Assembly (NCBI GenBank): GCA_023241745.1
Contig: JALQCY010000007.1
Coordinates: 4,612-68,611, forward strand
Direction: 5' to 3'
Source: Isoptericola peretonis
Lineage (GTDB): Bacteria; Actinomycetota; Actinomycetes; Actinomycetales; Cellulomonadaceae
DNA length: 64,000 nt
Part shown: positions 26,958 through 35,843 of the stretch, piece after piece
How positions within the stretch are numbered: position 1 is the stretch's first letter
Layout of the letters: each line of letters opens with the position of its first letter
Notes under the pieces: model-generated
Databases searched by the model: none
The model's input: only the letters and a program-made list of their open reading frames with translations
Told to the model about the DNA's origin: nothing
Position numbers and translations under genes: made by a program

Positions 26958-27906
26958 CGTCGTGCCGGCCACGTCGGGGGCGGCCGTCCGGTGGGCGACG
27001 GCGCGCCTCCTCGCCGCCGGGGTGCCCAGCCCCCGGGTGGACGCCGAGTCGCTGCTCGCGCACGCCCTCGGCGTCGACCGGCCGGAGACGCGGCGCCTGG
27101 TGGTCCTGGACCGGGCCCTGCCCGACGGGGTCGCCGTCCGGTTCGCCGCGGACGTCGAGAGGCGCGCTGCCCGTCAGCCGCTCCAGCACCTCACGGGTGT
27201 CGCGGCCTTCCGCCACCTCGAGCTCGCCGTCGGGCCGGGGGTCTTCGTGCCGCGGCCCGAGACGGAGCAGGTGGCGCAGGCCGCGATCGACGAGGCCGTA
27301 CGGGTGGTCGCCCGCGAGGGCGCGGCGGTGGTGGTCGACCTGTGCACCGGGTCGGCGGCCATCGCCCTGGCCGTCGCGACGGAGGTCCCGGGCGCGCGGG
27401 TGCACGCCGTCGAGCTGGACGCCGCCGCGCACGGCTGGGCGGCACGCAACGTCGCCGCGGCGACGGGCGATGGCGTGGCCGACGGCGTCGTCCGACTGGT
27501 CCGCGGCGACGCCCGCACCGCGCTGCGCGACCTGGACGGGACGGTGGACGTCGTCGTGTCCAACCCGCCGTACGTGCCGCCCGGCGCGGTGCCGCGGGAC
27601 CCGGAGGTGGCGGACCACGACCCGGCCGTCGCGCTGTACGGGCTGGGGGACGACGGCCTCGAGGTGCCGCGCGGCGTCACCGCGGCCGCCGCGCGGCTGC
27701 TGCGCGCGGGCGGGCTGTACGTCATGGAGCACGCGGAGGTCCAGGCGGCCGCGGCACGCGCCATGGTGGCGGCGGCCGGCGGCTTCGACGCGGCGGACAC
27801 CCGCGACGACCTCACGGGACGCCCGCGGATGGTCGTCGCGCGGCGGTCCGCGGGGGCCGGAACCCCGGCCGGCGGCCGGGCGAACCGTGACAGACTGATC
27901 CCGTGA
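26950..27906 (+). CDS. prmC: peptide chain release factor N5-glutamine methyltransferase
   Basis: A 318-residue class I methyltransferase of the HemK/PrmC type. It has an N-terminal helical RF-binding domain (about 1-90), FVPRPETE, an SAM-binding VVDLCTGSAAIALA, and the catalytic VSNPPYVP. It methylates the GGQ glutamine of release factors. The GTG start overlaps the prfA stop by 8 bases, so substrate and modifying enzyme are made together. Confidence 0.94.
   Translation: MPDVVPATSGAAVRWATARLLAAGVPSPRVDAESLLAHALGVDRPETRRLVVLDRALPDGVAVRFAADVERRAARQPLQHLTGVAAFRHLELAVGPGVFVPRPETEQVAQAAIDEAVRVVAREGAAVVVDLCTGSAAIALAVATEVPGARVHAVELDAAAHGWAARNVAAATGDGVADGVVRLVRGDARTALRDLDGTVDVVVSNPPYVPPGAVPRDPEVADHDPAVALYGLGDDGLEVPRGVTAAAARLLRAGGLYVMEHAEVQAAAARAMVAAAGGFDAADTRDDLTGRPRMVVARRSAGAGTPAGGRANRDRLIP
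27891..27896 (+). promoter_or_regulatory. possible internal -10 of tsaC (leaderless geometry)
   Basis: CAGACT ends 6 bases before the GTG of tsaC, the same spacing as at argS and nagA. No -35 is obvious. It may give a minor internal transcript within the prfA operon. Confidence 0.4.
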
Positions 27907-28631
27907 GCAGCGTGCACGACGTCACCGATCCGAACACCTGGGGCCCGGCGATCGACGAGGCGGTGAACACGGTCTCGCGGGGCGGCCTCCTCGTGCTGCC
28001 GACCGACACCGTCTACGGGATCGGCGCCGACGCCTTCGACGCGGACGCCGTCGCGGCCCTCCTCGCCGCGAAGGGCCGCGGGCGGCAGATGCCGCCCCCC
28101 GTGCTCGTGCCCGACGTGCGCACGCTCGACGGCCTGGCGACCGAGGTGCCCGACGACGCGCGCAAGCTGGTCGAGGCGTTCTGGCCGGGCGGGTTCACGA
28201 TCATCCTGCGGGCGCAGCCGTCGTTGCAGTGGGACCTGGGGGAGACGCACGGCACCGTCGCGCTGCGCATGCCGGACCACCCTGCCGCGCTGGCGCTGCT
28301 GCGCCGCACGGGCCCGCTCGCGGTCTCCAGCGCCAACGTGACCGGCAGCCCCGCGGCGCTCGACGTCACCGACGCCCGCGCACAGCTCGGCGACTCCGTG
28401 GACGTCTACCTCGACGGCGGCGACGCCCCCGGTGGCGTGGCGTCGACCATCGTGGACGCGACCGGCGAGCACCTGCGCGTGGTCCGGCAGGGCGCCGTCA
28501 CGCTCGAGGCGCTGAACGACGTCGCGCCCGTGCGCGGGGTCGACGATCCCGTCGACGACGCCGACCCGGCGCCCGCCGAGGAGCCCGCCGAATCACCCGC
28601 CGACTCACCCGCCGAGGAGTCCGCCGGGTGA
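27903..28631 (+). CDS. tsaC: L-threonylcarbamoyladenylate synthase
   Basis: A 242-residue YrdC/Sua5-family protein that makes threonylcarbamoyl-AMP for the t6A37 modification of ANN-decoding tRNAs. Conserved parts are LVLPTDTVYGIGADAF, FWPGGFTIIL and GPLAVSSANVTGSPA. The last 40 residues are an acidic Ala/Pro/Glu tail outside the domain. It overlaps the end of prmC by 4 bases (GTGA) and the next start by 4 bases, so it is embedded in a coupled operon. Confidence 0.93.
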   Translation: MSSVHDVTDPNTWGPAIDEAVNTVSRGGLLVLPTDTVYGIGADAFDADAVAALLAAKGRGRQMPPPVLVPDVRTLDGLATEVPDDARKLVEAFWPGGFTIILRAQPSLQWDLGETHGTVALRMPDHPAALALLRRTGPLAVSSANVTGSPAALDVTDARAQLGDSVDVYLDGGDAPGGVASTIVDATGEHLRVVRQGAVTLEALNDVAPVRGVDDPVDDADPAPAEEPAESPADSPAEESAG

Positions 28632-29854
28632 GGGCCTATCTGCTCCTGATGCTCGTCGCGGCGGCGGTCACCTACCTCGCCACGCCGGGCGCGCGCTGGG
28701 TCGCGCGGCGCACGGGCGCGATCTCCGCGGTGCGGGCGCGCGACGTGCACCTGCGGCCCACGCCTCGCCTCGGCGGGCTGGCGATGCTCCTGGGCATCGT
28801 CGTCGCCGTCGTGCTGGCGTCGCAGATGCCGTTCCTCGCCGGGGTGTTCGACACCGGGCCGCAGGCGTGGGGGATCGTCGGGGGAGCGACGATCGTCTGC
28901 CTCCTGGGCTGGGCCGACGACGTGTGGGACCTCGACTGGATGACGAAGCTCGCCGGGCAGGCGCTCGCCGCCGGGTTCATGGCGTGGCAGCAGGTGCAGC
29001 TCACGTCGCTGCCCACCCCGGACAGCCTGGTGATCACGTCGTCCCGGCTGTCGCTGTTCGCGACCGTGCTCGTGGTCGTCGTGGCGATGAACGCCGTGAA
29101 CTTCGTCGACGGACTGGACGGCCTCGCGGCGGGACTCATCGCCATCGGCGGCGGCGCCTTCCTGCTCTACACCTACGGGCTCACGCAGCAGGCGACCCCG
29201 GAGAACTACGCCAACCTCGCGACGCTCATGATGGCGGTCCTGGTGGGCGCGTGCCTCGGCTTCCTGCCGCACAACTTCTTCCCGTCGCACATCTTCATGG
29301 GCGACTCCGGGTCGATGGTGCTGGGCCTCGTCTTCGCGGGTTCCGCGATCACCGTCACCGGCAACATCGACCCTGCGTCCACGGGCGACCTGCTCTCGGG
29401 GGCGCAGCGCGTGCCGCTGTTCATCCCCCTGCTGCTGCCCGTCGCGGTGGTGCTGCTGCCCCTGCTCGACATGGCGATGGCCGTGGTCCGGCGTCTCGCC
29501 GCCGGCAAGTCGCCGTTCCACCCCGACCGGATGCACCTGCACCACCGGATGCTGGCGCTGGGCCACTCCCACCGCCGCGCGGTCCTCATCCTGTACGTGT
29601 GGGCCGCCGTCTTCTCGTTCGGCGCGGCGGCGCTCGTGCTGTGGGACTGGAAGGCCGTGCTCGCGGGGCTCGCCGTCGCCGTCGTGGTGGCGCTGCTGCT
29701 CACGCTCGGCCCGCTGCGCACCCGCGGCCGGTTCCTCGACGACGACGTCGCGACCGGCAGCCACCCGACGGTCGCACCGGCGACCCCCCTCACCCCGACC
29801 TCCGTGGCCCCGGCCGCGCCCACTCTCACGACGCACGAAGGACGCCAGCGATGA
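28628..29854 (+). CDS. wecA: WecA-like undecaprenyl-phosphate N-acetylhexosamine-1-phosphate transferase
   Basis: A 408-residue polytopic membrane enzyme of the MraY/WecA glycosyltransferase 4 family with about 11 membrane segments. It carries the acidic metal/nucleotide motifs WADDVWDLDW and NFVDGLDGLAAG and the cytoplasmic HLHHRML loop. It transfers sugar-1-phosphate from a UDP-sugar to polyprenyl phosphate, starting a cell-wall glycopolymer. Its position between tsaC and the atp genes matches the mycobacterial wecA (rfe). The C-terminal 50 residues are a Thr/Pro-rich tail. GTG start overlaps the tsaC stop. Confidence 0.88.
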   Translation: MRAYLLLMLVAAAVTYLATPGARWVARRTGAISAVRARDVHLRPTPRLGGLAMLLGIVVAVVLASQMPFLAGVFDTGPQAWGIVGGATIVCLLGWADDVWDLDWMTKLAGQALAAGFMAWQQVQLTSLPTPDSLVITSSRLSLFATVLVVVVAMNAVNFVDGLDGLAAGLIAIGGGAFLLYTYGLTQQATPENYANLATLMMAVLVGACLGFLPHNFFPSHIFMGDSGSMVLGLVFAGSAITVTGNIDPASTGDLLSGAQRVPLFIPLLLPVAVVLLPLLDMAMAVVRRLAAGKSPFHPDRMHLHHRMLALGHSHRRAVLILYVWAAVFSFGAAALVLWDWKAVLAGLAVAVVVALLLTLGPLRTRGRFLDDDVATGSHPTVAPATPLTPTSVAPAAPTLTTHEGRQR

Positions 29855-30342
29855 CGACGCCCGACACCCCCGGCCCGACGCCCGACCGCGCCTCGGGGCC
29901 CGTGCCCGACGGGGCCGCCCAGGCCGCGGGGGAGCACGCCACCGACGCCGAGCGCCGGGTGCTGCGCACCGCGCTGCGGGACACGATGCTGCTCATCGGC
30001 GCCCTCGTGGTGCTCGGCGGCGGGATCGGCCTGCTCGTCGCGGGTCTGCCCGGGCTCTGGGGTGCCCTCGTGGGGGCGGCGATCGCCGCCTTCTTCTGCG
30101 CGACCACGATCTGGTCCATGATGCGCACCGTCGGGTCGAGCCCGGCGCGCATGGCCGCGTTCGTCATGGGCGCCTGGATCGCCAAGATCGTCGTCCTCAT
30201 CGTCGTGCTGGCCCTGCTCCAGGGCGCCACGTTCTACGCGCCCTGGGTGCTGATCGCGGTGCTCGCCGTGGGCGCCATCGGCTCCGCGCTGCTCGACTAC
30301 CGCGCCGTGAACAGCGGTCGCGTGCCGTACGTGCAGCCGTGA
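29851..30342 (+). CDS. small membrane protein at the head of the atp cluster (AtpI-like)
   Basis: A 163-residue protein with a polar, Pro/Ala-rich N terminus of about 40 residues and four predicted membrane segments in two hairpins. The position just before atpB, size and topology match the AtpI-like protein of other actinobacteria, thought to help assemble the c-ring or supply ions. Sequence similarity within this family is low, so the name rests mostly on context. The ATG overlaps the wecA stop (ATGA). Confidence 0.75.
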   Translation: MTTPDTPGPTPDRASGPVPDGAAQAAGEHATDAERRVLRTALRDTMLLIGALVVLGGGIGLLVAGLPGLWGALVGAAIAAFFCATTIWSMMRTVGSSPARMAAFVMGAWIAKIVVLIVVLALLQGATFYAPWVLIAVLAVGAIGSALLDYRAVNSGRVPYVQP

Positions 30343-30451
30343 GGGCGCACGCCTGACCAGGGTGCTTGCGCCAGGCGACCATCCGTCGCCGGGGGCAACA
30401 TCGTGCGCTTCTTCACAAGCCGCGGGATCTGGCCGGTTCTGTTGCTCCGGG

Positions 30452-30483
30452 TTGTCGGAGCACGGGTGATCATCCGGTAGGCT
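30452..30483 (+). promoter_or_regulatory. possible atp operon promoter
   Basis: TTGTCG (30452-30457) and TAGGCT (30478-30483) are 20 bases apart, a little long. Transcription would start near 30490. The 153-base gap after the AtpI-like gene has no other clear signal. Confidence 0.4.
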
Positions 30484-30495
30484 GTCCGCGAATCC

Positions 30496-31383
30496 ATGAC
30501 GGCCAGGTCCGATGGCGTGCCCCCTTTGCAGTGGAGCGCGTCCGGTCCGTACGACCTCCGGGAGACCCCCCTGTCTACGCCAGCGATCCCCCTGCTGCTC
30601 GCCGCCGAAGGTGACGGCGAGTTCCACGCGCCGACGGTGGCCGACTTCTTCCCGCCGGCCATCTTCTTCGAGGGCACGCCCTTCGAGTTCAACCGGATCA
30701 TGCTGGTGCGCTTCATCGCGGCGGCCGTCCTGCTGACGGTCTTCGTCATCGCCGCCAGGCGGGCCAAGGTCGTGCCCGGCCGGTTCCAGAACGTCATCGA
30801 GATGATCCTCGACTTCGTCCGCAACTCGATCGCGGTCGAGGTGCTCGGCGAGAAGAACGGCCGCAAGTACTTCCCGCTGTTGGCCACGATCTTCTGCACC
30901 GTGCTGGTCATGAACCTCACCGGTGTGACGCCGTTCCTCAACATCGCGGGCACCTCCGTGATCGGCCTGCCGATCGTGCTCGCGCTCTGGACGTACGTCA
31001 TGTACCTCGGGGCCGGCGTCAAGGCGCACGGCGTGGGTGGGTTCCTCAAGAACTCCCTGCTGCCGCCGGGTGTGCCGGCGCCGCTCTACGTGCTGCTGGT
31101 GCCGATCGAGTTCCTGCAGGTCTTCATCCTGCGGCCCGCGACGCTCGCCATCCGACTCATGGCCAACATGGTCGCCGGGCACCTGATGCTCGCGATCTGC
31201 TTCGCGGCCACGTCGTTCTTCCTCTTCGACGCCTCGGGCGGCATGAAGCTGTTCGGCGCGGGCACGTTCGTGGCCGGCTCGGCGTTCTTCTTCTTCGAGA
31301 TCTTCGTGGCGGCCCTGCAGGCGTACGTCTTCGCGATCCTCACCGCCGTCTACCTCAACCTGTCCGTCGAGGCGGAGCACTGA
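30496..31383 (+). CDS. atpB: ATP synthase Fo subunit a
   Basis: The membrane stator channel of the F1Fo ATP synthase, with 5-6 membrane segments and the conserved arginine in the ILRPATLAIRLMANM stretch that faces the c-ring. As drawn from ATG 30496 it has 295 residues. That ATG has no ribosome site, whereas CTG 30571 has GGGAG 6 bases upstream and would start at STPAIPLLLAAEG, a better fit to what I recall of related atpB N termini. The true start may therefore be 30571 (270 residues). First gene of atpBEFHAGDC. Confidence 0.93.
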   Translation: MTARSDGVPPLQWSASGPYDLRETPLSTPAIPLLLAAEGDGEFHAPTVADFFPPAIFFEGTPFEFNRIMLVRFIAAAVLLTVFVIAARRAKVVPGRFQNVIEMILDFVRNSIAVEVLGEKNGRKYFPLLATIFCTVLVMNLTGVTPFLNIAGTSVIGLPIVLALWTYVMYLGAGVKAHGVGGFLKNSLLPPGVPAPLYVLLVPIEFLQVFILRPATLAIRLMANMVAGHLMLAICFAATSFFLFDASGGMKLFGAGTFVAGSAFFFFEIFVAALQAYVFAILTAVYLNLSVEAEH

Positions 31384-31486
31384 CCGTCTCGCGGTACCCG
31401 GCCTGAGCCGGGACCTGCTCGTACAACTGCACCCATCACGCGACGCCGGGTCACCCGAGTCCCGGCGCCCAACGGAAGGAATCCCA

Positions 31487-31720
31487 GTGGACGTCACCAC
31501 CCTCGCCGAGGTCACCGGAAACATCGGCACCGTCGGTTACGGCCTCGCGGCGGTCGGCCCGGGCATCGGCCTCGGCATCCTCATCGGCAAGACGATCGAG
31601 GGCATGGCGCGCCAGCCCGAGGTCTCGAGCCAGCTCCGCACCACGATGTTCATCGGTGTCGCCTTCGTCGAGGTGCTCGCGCTCCTCGGCCTGGTCGCCG
31701 GCTTCATCGTCCCGGCATGA
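31487..31720 (+). CDS. atpE: ATP synthase Fo subunit c
   Basis: A 77-residue two-helix proteolipid. Helix 1 holds the Gly-rich motif (GPGIGLGILIG), then the polar loop ARQPE, and helix 2 with the proton-binding Glu62. It forms the rotating ring. There is no Na+-type ligand pattern. GTG start with GGAAGGA upstream. It overlaps atpF by 4 bases. Confidence 0.97.
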   Translation: MDVTTLAEVTGNIGTVGYGLAAVGPGIGLGILIGKTIEGMARQPEVSSQLRTTMFIGVAFVEVLALLGLVAGFIVPA

Positions 31721-32334
31721 TGAACTCCCCCCTGACCGCCACCAACGCGGACGTCCTCGCCGCCGAGGAGGAGACCACGGCGAACCTGCTGCTGCCGCAC
31801 ACGTACGACATCGTGTGGTCGCTGGTCATCGTGGTGATCGTCGGCCTCGTGTTCTACCGGTACGTCCTGCCCAAGTTCCAGGCCGTGCTCGACGAGCGCA
31901 CCGCGAAGATCGAGGGCGGCATCGCCCAGGCGGAGAAGGCGCAGGAGGAGGCCGCGGAGGCGCTGAAGGAGTACCACCAGCAGCTCGCCGAGGCCCGTGC
32001 CGACGCCGCGAAGACCCGCGAGGAGGCGCGTGCCGAGGGCACGGCCATCATCGCGGAGCTGCGCACCAAGGCACAGGACGAGGCCTCGCGGATCGTCGAG
32101 ACGGCGCACCGCCAGATCGAGGCCGAGCGCCAGACCGCCGCCGTGTCCCTGCGCACCGAGGTCGGCGCGCTGGCCACGGAGCTCGCGTCCAAGATCGTGG
32201 GCGAGTCGCTGCAGGACTCGGCGCGCCAGTCGCGCGTCGTCGACCGCTTCCTCGACGAGCTCGAGGCCGCGGGTGACGAGCCCCGCACGGCTCAGACCGC
32301 GTCGGCCGGCAGCTCGGCCGGCAAGGAGGGCTGA
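31717..32334 (+). CDS. atpF: ATP synthase Fo subunit b
   Basis: A 205-residue peripheral stalk subunit: an N-terminal membrane segment (about residues 33-50) followed by a long charged coiled coil (about 52-180). ATG at 31717 or 31720. The start overlaps the atpE stop and the stop overlaps the atpH start, so all three are coupled. Confidence 0.95.
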   Translation: MMNSPLTATNADVLAAEEETTANLLLPHTYDIVWSLVIVVIVGLVFYRYVLPKFQAVLDERTAKIEGGIAQAEKAQEEAAEALKEYHQQLAEARADAAKTREEARAEGTAIIAELRTKAQDEASRIVETAHRQIEAERQTAAVSLRTEVGALATELASKIVGESLQDSARQSRVVDRFLDELEAAGDEPRTAQTASAGSSAGKEG

Positions 32335-33149
32335 TGCGGGGCACCAGCGGAGCATCCCTCGCCGCGGCGCAGGAGCGGTTCGAGCCGGTCCTGCGGTCCG
32401 CCGGGGCCGACGGGCAGACGCTCGGCGAGCAGCTGTTCGCCGTCGTCGCGGCGCTCGACGTGTCGGGGCCGCTGCGCCGGTCGCTCGCCGACCCGTCGCG
32501 CAGCCCGGAGGACCGGGCGGCGCTGGCCGGCCGACTGCTGGCCGGGGGCTTCGACGAGCGTGTCGTGGACCTGGTCACGGGTCTGGCGCGGTCGCGCTGG
32601 TCCGGCGACCGCGACCTCGCGGACGCCGTGGAGCGTCTCGGGCTCGACGCCGTCCTGGCGTCCGCCGAGGCGCGGGGCGTGCTCGAGACCGTCGAGGACG
32701 AGCTGTTCCGGCTCACCCGGGCGCTCGTCGGCCAGCGCGAGGCACGACAGGTGCTCTCCGACGGTTCGACCGACGCGGCCCGCCGGGCGCAGCTCGTCGA
32801 CACCCTGCTCGCGGGCAAGGTGGATGTCGTGACGCAGTCGCTCGCCCGCCGCGCGACGACGACCCTGCGTGGCCGCCGCTTCGTGGCGACGCTGCTCTGG
32901 TACGGCGAGATCGCAGCCGAGCGTCGTCGTCGCCTCGTGGCCACGGTCACGAGCGGCGCGGTGCTCAGCGAGTCCCAGCAGGAGCGGCTCGCCGGCCTGC
33001 TCGAGCGCGCCTACGGCCGTGCCGTGCAGCTGAACGTGACGGTCGACCCGGCCGTCATCGGCGGCCTGCGCATCCAGGTCGGCGCCGATGTCGTCGACTC
33101 CACCGTGCTGTCCCGCCTGGCCGACGCCCGTCGCCGGCTGGCCGGCTAA
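32334..33149 (+). CDS. atpH: ATP synthase F1 subunit delta
   Basis: A 271-residue OSCP/delta subunit that joins the b stalk to the alpha3beta3 head. The C-terminal two thirds match the family (GRAVQLNVTVDPAVIGGLRIQVGADVVDSTV). It is longer than the usual 180 residues by an N-terminal helical extension, as in many Micrococcales. ATG overlaps the atpF stop. Confidence 0.94.
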   Translation: MRGTSGASLAAAQERFEPVLRSAGADGQTLGEQLFAVVAALDVSGPLRRSLADPSRSPEDRAALAGRLLAGGFDERVVDLVTGLARSRWSGDRDLADAVERLGLDAVLASAEARGVLETVEDELFRLTRALVGQREARQVLSDGSTDAARRAQLVDTLLAGKVDVVTQSLARRATTTLRGRRFVATLLWYGEIAAERRRRLVATVTSGAVLSESQQERLAGLLERAYGRAVQLNVTVDPAVIGGLRIQVGADVVDSTVLSRLADARRRLAG

Positions 33150-33233
33150 CCCTTCCCAGGCCCAGCAGCCGACCCCGGTCGGCTACCGCAGAACGTGAGG
33201 CCGCGCGAGTCGCGGCCACGACAGGAGAGAGCA

Positions 33234-34862
33234 ATGGCTGAGCTGACGATCCGGCCGGAGGAGATCCGCGCCGCTCTGGACAGCTTCGTGAAGTCGTACG
33301 AGCCCGAGGGCGCGGTCAGCGAGGAGGTCGGCCGCGTCACCGTCGCCGCCGACGGCATCGCCTACGTCGAGGGCCTCCCCGGCGCGATGGCGAACGAGCT
33401 GCTGCGCTTCGAGGACGGCACGCTCGGCCTCGCCCTGAACCTGGACGTCCGGGAGATCGGCGTCGTCGTCCTCGGCGAGTTCACGGGCATCGAGGAGGGG
33501 CAGGAGGTCCGCCGTACCGGCGAGGTCCTGTCCGTCCCCGTGGGCGAGGGCTACCTCGGTCGCGTCGTCGACCCGCTGGGCAACCCGATCGACGGTCTGG
33601 GCGACGTGGAGAGCGAGGGCCGCCGCGCCCTCGAGCTCCAGGCGCCGGGCGTCATGCAGCGCAAGTCGGTGCACGAGCCGCTGCAGACCGGCATGAAGGC
33701 GATCGACTCGATGATCCCGATCGGTCGCGGTCAGCGTCAGCTGATCATCGGTGACCGGCAGACCGGCAAGACGGCGATCGCGATCGACACGATCATCAAC
33801 CAGAAGGCCAACTGGGAGTCGGGCGACCCGAGCAAGCAGGTGCGCTGCATCTACGTCGCCGTCGGCCAGAAGGGCTCGACCATCGCCTCCGTGCGCGGCG
33901 CCCTCGAGGAGGCCGGCGCGCTCGAGTACACGACGATCGTCGCGGCCCCGGCGTCCGACCCGGCGGGCTTCAAGTACATCGCCCCGTACACCGGCTCGGC
34001 CATCGGCCAGCACTGGATGTACCAGGGCAAGCACGTGCTGGTCATCTTCGACGACCTGTCGAAGCAGGCCGAGGCCTACCGTGCCGTGTCGCTGCTGCTG
34101 CGCCGCCCGCCGGGCCGCGAGGCGTACCCCGGCGACGTCTTCTACCTGCACTCCCGCCTGCTCGAGCGTTGCGCGAAGCTGTCGGACGAGCTGGGCGCGG
34201 GCTCGATGACCGGTCTGCCGATCATCGAGACGAAGGCGAACGACGTGTCGGCGTACATCCCGACCAACGTCATCTCCATCACCGACGGCCAGATCTTCCT
34301 GCAGTCGGACCTCTTCAACGCCGACCAGCGCCCGGCGGTCGACGTCGGCATCTCCGTCTCGCGAGTCGGCGGTGACGCGCAGATCAAGGCGATGAAGAAG
34401 GTCTCCGGCACGCTGAAGCTGGAGCTGGCGCAGTACCGGTCGCTCGAGGCGTTCGCGATGTTCGCGTCCGACCTCGACGCGGCGTCGCGTGGGCAGCTCG
34501 CCCGCGGCGCGGTGCTCATGGAGCTGCTCAAGCAGCCGCAGTACACGCCGTACCCGGTCGAGGACCAGGTCGCGTCCGTGTGGGCCGGCACCAAGGGCAA
34601 GCTCGACGACGTCCCCGTCGAGGACGTCAAGCGGTTCGAGTCCGAGATGCTCGACCACCTGCGTCGGCACACCTCGGTGCTCTCCACGATCGCGGAGACG
34701 GGCAAGCTCGAGCAGGACACCGAGGACGCGCTGGCCAAGGCCGTCGAGGACGTCCGCAACGGCTTCCTCAAGGCCGACGGCACCCCGCTGGTCGGGGGCG
34801 ACGCCGAGGGCGAGGCTTCCGACGTCGAGCAGGAGCAGCTCGTCGTGCAGAAGAAGGCCTGA
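33234..34862 (+). CDS. atpA: ATP synthase F1 subunit alpha
   Basis: A 542-residue non-catalytic nucleotide-binding subunit with Walker A GDRQTGKTA, the beta-barrel N terminus (MAELTIRPEEI) and the alpha-family signature near PAVDVGISVSRVGG. AGGAGAG lies 5 bases before the ATG. The C-terminal acidic tail of about 25 residues is typical of actinobacteria. Confidence 0.97.
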   Translation: MAELTIRPEEIRAALDSFVKSYEPEGAVSEEVGRVTVAADGIAYVEGLPGAMANELLRFEDGTLGLALNLDVREIGVVVLGEFTGIEEGQEVRRTGEVLSVPVGEGYLGRVVDPLGNPIDGLGDVESEGRRALELQAPGVMQRKSVHEPLQTGMKAIDSMIPIGRGQRQLIIGDRQTGKTAIAIDTIINQKANWESGDPSKQVRCIYVAVGQKGSTIASVRGALEEAGALEYTTIVAAPASDPAGFKYIAPYTGSAIGQHWMYQGKHVLVIFDDLSKQAEAYRAVSLLLRRPPGREAYPGDVFYLHSRLLERCAKLSDELGAGSMTGLPIIETKANDVSAYIPTNVISITDGQIFLQSDLFNADQRPAVDVGISVSRVGGDAQIKAMKKVSGTLKLELAQYRSLEAFAMFASDLDAASRGQLARGAVLMELLKQPQYTPYPVEDQVASVWAGTKGKLDDVPVEDVKRFESEMLDHLRRHTSVLSTIAETGKLEQDTEDALAKAVEDVRNGFLKADGTPLVGGDAEGEASDVEQEQLVVQKKA

Positions 34863-34864
34863 GC

Positions 34865-35764
34865 ATGGCCGGTGGAGCCCAGCGCATCTACAAGCAGCGG
34901 ATCAAGTCGACGCAGTCGCTGAAGAAGATGTTCCGCGCGCAGGAGCTGATCGCCGCGTCCCGCATCGGCAAGGCGCGGGCGCGGACGGCGGCGGCGGCAC
35001 CGTACGAGCGGGCCATCACCCGCGCGGTGTCCGCCGTGGCGACGCACACGTCGACCAAGCACCCGCTGACGAGCGAGCGGCACGACACCGACCGCGTCGC
35101 GGTCCTCGTGATCGCGTCCGACCGCGGCATGGCCGGCGCCTACTCGGCGTCGATCATCCGCGAGACCGAGCGTCTGGTCGCGCAGCTCCAGGGCGAGGGC
35201 AAGAAGGTCGACCTCTACGCGACCGGCCGTCGCGCCGTGTCGTACTACAGCTACCGGGGGCGTCAGCTCGCGGGGCAGTGGTCGTACGGCTCGGACAGCC
35301 CGGACTCCGACGTCGCGGCCGAGATCGCCGAGACGCTGCTCGGGGCGTTCCTCGCCCCGGCGGACGGGGGCGGGGTCTCGGAGCTGCACGTCGTGTACAC
35401 GCAGTTCGTCAACATGGTCACGCAGCGTCCGCGCGTGGTGCGGATGCTGCCCCTCGAGGTCGTCGAGGGCGTGTCCGTGCCGGGCGAGAACGACACGTTC
35501 CCGCTGTACGACTTCGAGCCGTCGCCGGAGAGCGTCCTGGACGCGCTCCTGCCGCGGTACGTACGCAGCCGCATCTTCAGCTTCATGCTCGACGCCGCGG
35601 CGTCCGAGCTGGCCGCGCGCCAGCGGGCGATGCACACGGCGACGGACAACGCCGAGGACCTGATCCGCACCTACACGCGCCTGGCGAACCAGGCTCGCCA
35701 GGCGGACATCACCCAGGAGATCAGCGAGATCGTCTCGGGTGCCGACGCCCTCGCGGCGTCATGA
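34865..35764 (+). CDS. atpG: ATP synthase F1 subunit gamma
   Basis: A 299-residue central rotor shaft. The N- and C-terminal helices (IKSTQSLKKMFRAQELIAASRI and the final NLIRTYTRLANQARQADITQEI-like stretch) are conserved. The start is 2 bases after the atpA stop. Confidence 0.96.
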   Translation: MAGGAQRIYKQRIKSTQSLKKMFRAQELIAASRIGKARARTAAAAPYERAITRAVSAVATHTSTKHPLTSERHDTDRVAVLVIASDRGMAGAYSASIIRETERLVAQLQGEGKKVDLYATGRRAVSYYSYRGRQLAGQWSYGSDSPDSDVAAEIAETLLGAFLAPADGGGVSELHVVYTQFVNMVTQRPRVVRMLPLEVVEGVSVPGENDTFPLYDFEPSPESVLDALLPRYVRSRIFSFMLDAAASELAARQRAMHTATDNAEDLIRTYTRLANQARQADITQEISEIVSGADALAAS

Positions 35765-35843
35765 CGCCGGCCCTGGCAGCAGCAGAGCCGGCTCTGACGA
35801 CCGTACTGACATCCGCAACGTTCCTTTCGAAGCGAGGCAAGCA

